Positions 57,268 to 64,000 of a stretch of 64,000 bases of DNA are shown here, piece after piece (position 1 is the stretch's first letter; every line of letters starts with the position of its first letter). Below the pieces are notes generated by a model. The model was not told the origin of the DNA, searched no databases, and saw nothing but the letters and a program-made list of their open reading frames with translations. A program made the translations under genes and the position numbers. Origin of the DNA: Leucocoprinus leucothites (lineage: Eukaryota; Basidiomycota; Agaricomycetes; Agaricales; Agaricaceae); contig JAACJO010000016.1 in NCBI GenBank assembly GCA_013368445.1, positions 310,001-374,000 on the forward strand, written 5' to 3'.

Positions 57268-58140
57268 ATGCGTCTCATTCTCTCTAGCAGATGCCCGAAA
57301 AACAGCACTTATAGCTCCGAGTCAGGTCAACTCTTGTACAAGGTTGACACACCTTGCAAACTCGGCGTCAGGACTGCTACGATCCGCAAGGCAGTAGCCA
57401 CTGTTAACGGCGTCTGGCAATCGAGTTCAGACTCGAAGAAATTCCAGTCTATTCCAAGCCGAGAAAAGTCACCCTTTGACGACGATAAACACATCATCGA
57501 GAAACAGGGTGAAGGTTCTTTACCCGATTCCGATCGACGTTCCGTTGATGAGGCTTTCACCGACTCGGATGAAGAGGATAATGAGAAGGGAGGGCCGAGT
57601 ATAACGGATTTGCCTGAACTTGAGGGCCACTTTGCATTTTATGCACAGATCAAGTTCCAGACTTTCCACTCCAGTCGATTCCTGCTTAATGGAATTGATA
57701 CGTCCGTAAGTGATTACTTCAGGAAAGAGGGCTGGTCGTGGTTTGGAAGGTGAGTGGCACTTTCGATTCTCCGGTCTGAAATGGACTGACCAATCCACTT
57801 ATATCTAGGGGCCGCGCTTTCACAGCCTCTGATGGAAAGAATTATCGCTGGGACCTGCGTGCCGGACATCTTGAGGTCAGTTATCAAAAATATTTCGCAA
57901 AGACGAAATCGTTTACGCTCCCCTTTTTGAAAGATGATCAGGAATGACAGCAGTCAGGCTCGGATGGTCGAGTTCTATCCGTACCGACCTAATTTCGGTC
58001 CCATCATGAAAGGCAGGGCCGCTCATCTTGAAATCGACGATAGCTGCGAGCCAATCCTCGACGAGATTATAATGACTTTTGTTTATTGCTATAAGCTCAG
58101 GAAAGATAGGGAAAGGAGGCAGAGGCACAGCGCAGCGTGA
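57268..58140 (+). CDS. DUF6593 protein (copy J)
   Basis: Three exons (57268-57749, 57809-57875, 57934-58140) encode 251 residues. Order of blocks: MRLILSSRCPKNSTYSSESG, QLLYKVDTP, TATIRKAVATVNGVWQ, a charged loop of about 60 residues (SREKSPFDDDKH, SDEEDNEKGG), LEGHFAFYAQIKFQTFHSSR, SVSDYFRKEGWSWFGR. Exon two gives GRAFTASDGKNYRWDLRAGH, exon three MIRNDSSQARMVEF, AHLEIDDSCEPILDEIIMTF and a basic Arg/Lys tail. About 84% like copy K in exon 1. The hydrophobic PILDEIIMTFVYCYKL is the family's C-terminal helix, which would pack in the beta-barrel in a tubby-like fold (inference). Function unknown. Confidence 0.85.
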
Positions 58141-58667
58141 GGTTCTTGACGCACGCGAGCATCTTCAAGCTTCAAGTGTGACAAATATTCCAATACCATC
58201 GTATTGATAGCAGCGATGCAACCCGATTTTTAACAAAATAGGTCCTGAATAAGAGGTTGTTTGCAAAAAGGTTTTGTGCAAGCGCAATTTTGCTTGATTC
58301 ACTAGGCTGGCTGGCCAGTGGTCATTGCCGGTCATGGTGAAGAGATTCAACAGTATTTATTGCTTCGTCAGCCCAAATGAGATAGATGAAGCTTGAGTCG
58401 TCAGTCCGGCTTGTGCGATAAGAGGCTCGTAATGAGCCGCCATAGATACATGAAACCCACTGCGCCATTTCAATAAAGTCCATGTTCGCCGGTACGGAGA
58501 CGCTGAAGGTTTTCCAATGTTGTGGGAGTAAGAACCAACCTGGAACTCATGGATTATACAAGAAGAAGTAACTCCCCACTTCGCGAACGTGAAGAGAAGC
58601 GCAGTAAGGGATGATCACCTTGGCGTGTGTTTCATGGACCAAAGTGACGTCGCGTTCCGATAACTGC

Positions 58668-58711
58668 ACTATGACCCCAATACAAAGCTACTATGACCCC
58701 AATACAAGGCT
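58668..58711. repeat. 22-base direct tandem repeat
   Basis: Two adjacent 22-base copies of ACTATGACCCCAATACAA plus AAGCT/AGGCT-type ends (58668-58689, 58690-58711) with one mismatch, upstream of copy K. Unit 1 has only one related AATACAAAGCTGAGGCTCA block. Confidence 0.75.
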
Positions 58712-59231
58712 GAGGCTCATTTTATATTTCCGCAGTGATGAAAACATCTATTATGTTATGAACGCTTCTGACCTATTGCCTCGCGAGCAGCCCAGAGACC
58801 GATAAACCAAGCCAGGCCCGCGCCCCCCCAGGTGACAGGAAGATTTTCTCATGGGTACTCAGTACTCAGGGTTAGTACTTCTTAGTATTGTTTTGATTAT
58901 TACCCTATGCCGAGGGATGATTGGCTAGGGTAGCTCGAGCGATTGTTTATGGTTACCAATGTACCAACAGGGCGAAATAGCAGTGATCTCGAGAACCCAT
59001 CTGTGATTGACTTTAAAGGCAATGTTTGGTCCGATGGAATCGAAGGCATGGTCAACATCTCTACGACACCGAGCATATGTCACAGGTGCACCGCAGTTAT
59101 CACAGCTCTCGCCACTCTCTCCATACCCTTCAGCTATTGAACTACATTTTCATTTAGCACCTGATAGATATCGGGGTGGGGGTACGCCCCACCACTGGTT
59201 ATCGCACAGCAATCATCAATAGACTCGTACC

Positions 59232-59240
59232 TATATAAAG
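59232..59240 (+). promoter_or_regulatory. TATA box of copy K
   Basis: TATATAAAG, 46 bases upstream of ATG 59278; the homologous element of copy J is 53 bases upstream. Confidence 0.6.
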
Positions 59241-59277
59241 ACTCAGTGCACTTCCCCATCTTCTACATTCAGCAGCA

Positions 59278-60167
59278 ATGCGCCTCATTCTCTCTAGCAG
59301 ACATCCGAAGAACAGCACCTATAGCACCGAGTCAGGTCAACTCCTGTACAAGGTCGACACACCCTACAAGTTAGGTGTCAGGACTGCTACAATCCGAAAG
59401 GCGGTAGCCACTGTTGACGGCGTCTGGCAGTCCAACTCAGACTCGAGGAAACTTCAGTCTATCCCAAGCCGAGAAAAGTCACCCTTTGGCGACGATAAAC
59501 ACGCCATCGAGAAGCAAGAGGAAGGTTCTGTACCCGAGTCCGATCGACGTTCCGTTGATGGAGCATTCATCGACTCGGATGAAGAGGATAATAACGAGGG
59601 AGGGCCAAGTACAATGGATTTGCCTGAACTCGAGGGCCACTTCGCATTTTATGCACAGATCAAATTCCAGACTTTTCAGTCCAGTCGATTCCGGGTTGAC
59701 AGCTTTGATACGTCCGTGAGTGACTACTTCAGGAAAGAGGGTTGGTCGTGGTTCGGGAGGTGAGTGGCACTTTCGACTGCGTTGTCTGAAATGTATCGAC
59801 TGATCTACGTGTATTTAGGGGACGCGTTTTCATGGCCTCTGATGGAAAGGAATATCGCTGGGACCTGCGTATTGGCCATCTCGAGGTCAGTTAGTTAGCA
59901 AAAATATTTTGCGAAGACAAAATCACTTACGCTGCCCCGGTTTGAAAGATGGTGAGGAACGACAGCAGTAAGGCTCGGATGGTCGAATTCCATCCATACC
60001 GACCCAGCCTCGGTCCCATCGCGAAGGGACGGCCGGCTTACCTTGAGATCGACGATAGCTGCAAGCCAATCCTCGACGAGATTATAATGACTTTTGTCTA
60101 TTGCCACAAGCTCAGGAAAGATAGGGAGAGAAGGCAGAGGCACAGCGGAGGGGGAGGAGGCCCTTAA
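59278..60167 (+). CDS. DUF6593 protein (copy K)
   Basis: Three exons (59278-59759, 59819-59885, 59949-60167) encode 255 residues. It is the tandem twin of copy J, with the same blocks: MRLILSSRHPKNSTYSTESG, TATIRKAVATVDGVWQ, SVSDYFRKEGWSWFGR, RVFMASDGKEYRWDL, YLEIDDSCKPILDEIIMTF. Differences cluster in the charged loop (residues 50-112) and just before SVSDYF (RVDSFDT against LLNGIDT). The C-terminus differs by a Gly run (SGGGGGP). The absence of any stop or frame change in either twin suggests both are expressed or very young. Function unknown. Confidence 0.85.
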
Positions 60168-60904
60168 GACTTTGACTCCGAGTTCCTGTTCCATTCACGC
60201 GAGCATCTTCGTGTACCAAAGAAATATACCCTAATGTTGGTAGTAGTTACACAAATCGATTTCTAGTATAATAGGTTCTGGATCAGTATCGCAATTCGCT
60301 TGAATTCCCATGTTTCCCAGTCGTCCTCCTACCCTTGACTCAATCACTTGATTACTTTCTCCTCCAATGTCCGAGTAATATAGAAATCGCCTGCAAGTGG
60401 TCATTTCGGTGCCCCACTACCAAGGCAACTTCACCACGGCAGATGTGAACCAGCAGAATCAGAAAAGCCAAGCTGACAGTCGTCTGGGAGGAAGAATCTC
60501 GATCACTCGAACAAGCAGATAACATTGCGATGACGTTTCTGTGACTAACTTAAACTGATGTCAAGTTGCATGGAACGGAGCTGGTGCTGAGTACTGTAAG
60601 GTTCTCGAGTCTCAACGTAGACCACAACTTCATCAGATCATGGCGGACTCTACTAATAAACCACGAATTCAGAAAAGCGAGGTGTTTCAGGGTGTTTCTG
60701 CCGTCCGGCGCGAAGAAATTGATCCGCCGGTGGCTGGCAGAATCATCTTTCTCCACTGCTATGCGCAACAAGTGTGCCCATTTGGCAATCCAATCAATGC
60801 GAGGTGATAGCATTGCAGTTCACACTGCCACAGTGTATATCAACTTCGATAACGGCTCTTTGCTCCTCGAGAGAATTTCGGCTTGTCTCTTGTCCTGAAC
60901 TACC
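60168..60904. other. intergenic region or unplaced 5' exon
   Basis: A plus frame from ATG 60642 (MADSTNKPRIQKSEVFQGVS, then AVRREEIDPPVAGR) runs about 57 codons to a GAG-GTGATAG junction and may be a 5' exon of the next gene, but I could not join it in phase. Confidence 0.35.
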
Positions 60905-62174
60905 ATGGCCCTAAAGCGCGAATGTATCGAATCAGTGAACAGAGTGATCAAAATGATACAGGAGGATAATACAGTCATCTTGTACGTACCATTCTCTGAC
61001 AGTATTGGATATTTTATGAGACTATCCATGATGTCGACGATTTTCAGCATTTGGTCATACTATATCTCTGTCAGGGCACCAGTGAGCGTCTTAAGGAATA
61101 GACTTCTAAGCACATAATGTACATTTAACCTCCAGCTATACAACCTCTTCACCGGCACTAGACAAATTATAGACCGAGCCAACCAGTGGGAGTTTCGATC
61201 CAAGCTTGTCAAACACCCTACATCCGGGGCCGAAATACTTCTCATTTCTATGCCCGATGCAGATAACAGCCTTACAGATGAAAAGAAGCAAGGACTTCAA
61301 CATATTCTTAGCCAGATGTAAGCGTATTCGAAATTAGCCTAGCTGGCCCTACCTGATCGTTTGAAGGGACAAAGTTGGTGTCAGATCCAGCGTCCACATC
61401 TGGGCGCATGACAATTCCGAACGCCGGCGCCTGTGGCCCAGAAAGCCAAAGGGTTGGGATTTCCTGAAGCAGATGTTTGAGGGGGACTTGAGGATAGAGA
61501 TGAACAACATGATTTTTCTCTCAATGGACTGGGATGTTGACTCGGAGGAGGACCAGGGGTGGGAGGGGAGGATAAAGGAGGCACTCAAAGAGGACGTGGA
61601 GAGAGGGCTAGCATTTGTGCAACTGCCAGTGTTGAACGAAGCCGAAATTTGGTACGTCATTGACGGGATCATGGATTTGATGACGGCCACAGTGCATGGA
61701 AAGGGAGGAGTGGGAGATGATAGGTCTAGGTGGTTGGGAACGAGGATAAATGGTGCCCGGGAAGAAGCAAAGAAGAAGGCCAAGGAGGATAGCAATGTCG
61801 GACTCATGCAACGTGAAATAAGACAGCTGTATGCAGAGCTGGAGAAGACGGAGTACGGGAAAGGTGTCCGTGCAAAGCTCAAAAAGGTCTCAGGTGAACA
61901 GAAAAAGATAATGGTACCGCTGCTGACGCAGTTGGACAACGATGATATGAAGCCGGAGGAGAAAGAACAGCTGGAGAAGACCATCAAGGAAGAGTATGAT
62001 TTATTTCTACGTGAGTTCAGGGGCTATTTTGCAGAGGTGAAGGCAATGGGCATACAAGTTGGGTTCCACTTACGGGATTTTTACGGACTCCCTGAGCCGG
62101 TGAGTTATCTTTTGCTCAATTGGTCTCACTTGCTCACGGAAATGTAGAGGAAGAAACGCCTTGGAATATTCTGA
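60905..62174 (+). CDS. G-domain-like protein without visible P-loop, coiled-coil tail
   Basis: Start MALKRECIESVNRVIKMIQE, then a TVIL strand that ends at an intron (GTACGT). A 7-nt exon (GGCACCA) or direct splicing leads to YNLFTGTRQIIDRANQWEFR, GAEILLISMPDADNSLTDEK, VRSSVHIWAHDNSERRRLWP, MNNMIFLSMDWDVDSEEDQG, ERGLAFVQLPVLNEAEIW. The order strand, ISMPD, WAHD, FLSMDWD resembles basidiomycete AIG1/septin-like G proteins (their VDTPG and TTMWD), but no GxxxxGK[ST] is present. The second half is a charged coiled coil (EEAKKKAKEDSN, QREIRQLYAELEKTEYGKG, EEKEQLEKTIKEEYDLFLRE). A final intron gives the tail RKKRLGIF. Possibly a degenerate GTPase; the 5' end may be incomplete. Confidence 0.5.
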
Positions 62175-62431
62175 TTATTTTAATCCTCGTTAATCAAAGT
62201 GTGACACCTAGCTTAGTATTACTTCCGTATCACATAGTGGAACCGATAAAATGGAGCTGGAACGCTACAGATAAAGCGCCGTCCGCCATATGGATGTCCT
62301 AGTCGGACCTGTGTTCAGCGGGCACGAGATAGAATTCATTTAATGGCCAATATATTAAGTTACTGAGTAAGAAGATCGCGGAACTGGCGTAGAGGCGATT
62401 ATACTCGGACATATTCTCGAGTTGTCTACAT

Positions 62432-63000
62432 TCACTGAGGGGCTGCTTTCTCAAAACTGAATATCTGCTTTGGGTTTCCTGCTTGGAGCTTAGTGACTGA
62501 AATCAATTTCTACAAACAAGCTAAAGAATATCCTATTTTCTCAAAGGGTGAAAGACTTACCTCTCCAGTTTGGGGTGGTGCATCCTCATCCGATACCGTC
62601 CATACGTCATTGGAATTCTCGGGATGACATATACTGAATAGGATAGGATATGCAGTGAGTGGTATTCCGGGAGAGAAGAATATCAGACGTACAGGTATTG
62701 ATCCTCAGAACCAGCTGGCTTCAAATTCCATTCCACGATTTTGCCGCCGACTTCGTCTACAACAACAGCGACTACTTCGTTTGAATTGTCACGAAGACCA
62801 GTAGATACTCCCAGTGCCTTTATAAAATACCCTCTTTCCCCAGTATCTACGTTAAGAGTCGGTGGAAGAGGCTGGATCTCGACGTTTGGGAGGGTCATAA
62901 TGACTTTCGGAAGCAGTGACATGTCCTCAAGGTAATAGCGGCCAATCGGGGAGCTCGTTTCCAGACTCGAAATCCTGTAGACTCCTGGCTCGATAGTCAT
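62432..63000 (-). CDS. I66-type (cospin-like) serine protease inhibitor 3
   Basis: Read leftwards from ATG 63000 in three exons (63000-62693, 62633-62561, 62509-62432), 152 residues. MTIEPGVYRISSLETSSPIG matches the canonical opening (P-G-x-Y-x-I, then I-GR), followed by RYYLEDMSLLPKVIMTLPNV, GYFIKALGVSTGLRDNSNEV, IVEWNLKPAG, the exon ICHPENSNDVWTVSDEDAPP and a closing FSFEKAAPQ. It is closer to the textbook cospin pattern (EDxSLLPK) than inhibitors 1 and 2. Exon 2 is 73 rather than 61 nt, and the shared TATA/CTCGAACGTTT promoter is absent. No signal peptide. Target unknown. Confidence 0.8.
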
Positions 63001-63374
63001 GGCAGTCAGATGAAGCTCGCGGGAATTGTGGGGGTGGCTTGATAAAGGGAGAGCTGCCCTTCCCATGAGGTCCTGCTAGCTCGGATCGATAATCTGGGCT
63101 ACTATGTCGTCATCTCATGATTATGACATGCGTTGCCCCACAATGAATTCAAAAGTACGCAGTCAACGGAAAGGTGACATATGGGCTGATGTTTGCACCT
63201 CTGGAACGGGACAGCGGGAGGAGCTCGAAACCACAAACCAGTAAATCGCGAGCTCCGAAATCTGATCCATCATAGTGGCTGTGCCCGCGGATCACGTGCA
63301 AGGAACTGCTTCATTGAGCACGGCGCGACTGTAAGTAAGACGCGTTTGCCGTCAACCGCGACTGCAAAACCATC
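63001..63374. promoter_or_regulatory. divergent promoter region
   Basis: 374 bases between I66 inhibitor 3 (minus) and the Myb-repeat gene (plus). No coding evidence accepted. Confidence 0.45.
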
Positions 63375-64000
63375 ATGTCTGGGTATGTCTACAATTTTTT
63401 TTTACTAGGAACTTGGCCTGACGGTGGAGCTCTATGACCAGTTACACAGCAAAAGAAGAAGATTACCTGTGTAATTACATTGCTGAGGCTCGGCCAAACG
63501 AAACAGGACGCCAGGGAAACACTATCTACAGAGCTCTCGTCGAGAATGTACGTTCATTCGAGCATATCACACTTTGCAGCCGCTGAAGTTCTCGATATAG
63601 TTGGACAAATGGCCTTGGGCTAAAACGCACAGCTGGCAAGGATGGCGCGAGCGTTATAGGACGCATAAGGAAGAGTTTGACCGGAAGATCAGAAAGATAC
63701 AAAAAGCTCGGGGAATTGACCCAAACAATGTTGAACAAACTCCACCACAGCCGAGGTAAGTCTGCTCTTATCCCAAGCCTAAGGAAGACTCGTAAACCTT
63801 ATAACTTCTAATAGCCAGAGAGCCGTGTTTACAGATACCGAAGACAAACTTCTGGTCAAGTACCTTGCGAGGTATAATCCGCAATTGCGAGGACGAAATG
63901 GCAACGACGTGTACAAGAGACTGGTACAGAATGTGTGCGGACTTGATATATCCATCTCCTCATTGCTGATATTCCTATAGGAGGATGGCAAATGGAACTG
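63375..64000 (+). CDS. protein with tandem Rap1-type Myb domains (runs off right edge)
   Basis: ATG 63375 with a tiny first exon (63375-63382, MSG) spliced by a 59-nt intron to 63442, giving MSGYTAKEEDYLCNYIAEAR, then GNTIYRALVEN, LDKWPWAKTHSWQGWRERYR and THKEEFDRKIRK. This is the Myb domain of Rap1/TERF2IP (E-D-x-x-L, G-x-x-x-Y-x-x-L, W-x-W...H-x-W-x-x-W-R-x-R-Y). A second repeat begins FTDTEDKLLVKYLARYNPQL and GRNGNDVYKRLVQN, and is cut by the window end at EDGKWN. Rap1 binds telomere proteins, but basidiomycetes carry many Rap1-Myb genes without the BRCT region, and no BRCT is present here. Nuclear, DNA or shelterin binding inferred. Confidence 0.75.

Larger units (their letters stand above)
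56460..60167 (+). repeat. tandem duplication, two units of about 2 kb
   Basis: Unit 1 is about 56460-58150, unit 2 about 58400-60170; ATG to ATG is 2010 bases. Each unit has an upstream region with common blocks (CCATGTTCG, TGGGAGTA, CCCACTTCGCGAAC, GGGATGAT, GAGGCTCATTT, ACATCT-TTATGTTA), a TATA box and a DUF6593 gene with identical exon 1 and exon 2 lengths (482 and 67 nt). Confidence 0.85.

Noticed and set aside
61349..61987. Minus-strand 212-codon frame rich in Ser and Phe
   Set aside because: It is the shadow of the charged coiled-coil region of the plus-strand G-domain-like gene.
63193..63408. Plus frame resembling a BRCT fragment (RELRNLIHHSG) upstream of the Rap1-Myb gene
   Set aside because: It cannot be spliced in phase to the Myb exons, while the MSG mini-exon fits exactly.
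1..64000. CRISPR arrays, insertion sequences, LTR retrotransposons, rRNA
   Set aside because: None seen; no regularly spaced direct repeats, no reverse transcriptase or transposase motifs in any frame.

Overview
This window is nuclear DNA of a mushroom-forming basidiomycete (Agaricomycetes). Almost every gene is broken by introns of about 50-60 nt with GTRNGY donors and YAG acceptors. Several families are typical of or restricted to these fungi: DUF6593, DUF6534, DUF7727, the I66 (cospin-type) protease inhibitors, and a small Cys-rich family with a CGHG...RC...C signature. Two intron-containing tRNA-Tyr genes are present. There is no operon structure, and gene models were rebuilt by hand from splice sites, reading phase and family conservation. 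Family names come from recognition, not from a database search.

Layout. 1-5.7 kb: the 5' part of a long disordered nuclear-type protein (minus, runs off the left edge), a long gene-poor stretch, then a six-exon Cys-rich micro-protein. 7.8-15 kb: a many-exon MFS (DHA2, Vba1/Fnx1-like) transporter, a mitochondrial PP2C-like protein that has lost most catalytic acids, and a multi-span membrane protein. 15.6-21 kb: a small possible pseudogene, two DUF6593 genes and a DUF6534 membrane protein in AT-rich sequence. 21.6-24.9 kb: a secreted GH31 alpha-glucosidase. 25-29 kb: three more DUF6593 genes. 29.1-34.7 kb: three minus-strand genes (MYND/Mss51-like, F-box/LRR, an intronless unknown). 35.4-39.3 kb: two DUF6593 genes and a clear DUF6593 pseudogene, all minus. 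40.4-44 kb: an unknown membrane protein and a DUF7727 membrane protein. 45.8-50.3 kb: two I66 inhibitors flanking a Zn2Cys6-like/SIM nuclear protein. 51-56 kb: two tRNA-Tyr genes around a large DUF6593 protein with a disordered insertion. 56.4-60.2 kb: a tandem duplication of about 2 kb carrying two DUF6593 genes. 60.9-64 kb: a G-domain-like protein without a visible P-loop, a third I66 inhibitor, and the start of a protein with Rap1-type Myb repeats.

The main theme is an unusually dense accessory family: eleven DUF6593 loci (ten apparently intact or nearly so, one dead) in about 44 kb, on both strands, at very different levels of divergence, interspersed with three I66 inhibitors. Many have a clear TATA box 45-95 nt upstream of the ATG. 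Two of the I66 genes share a fixed TATA-45 nt-CTCGAACGTTT-38/39 nt-ATG promoter. This looks like a birth-and-death cluster of inducible, lineage-specific effectors or defence proteins. That functional reading is inference; the repetition, the decay and the promoter layout are directly visible.
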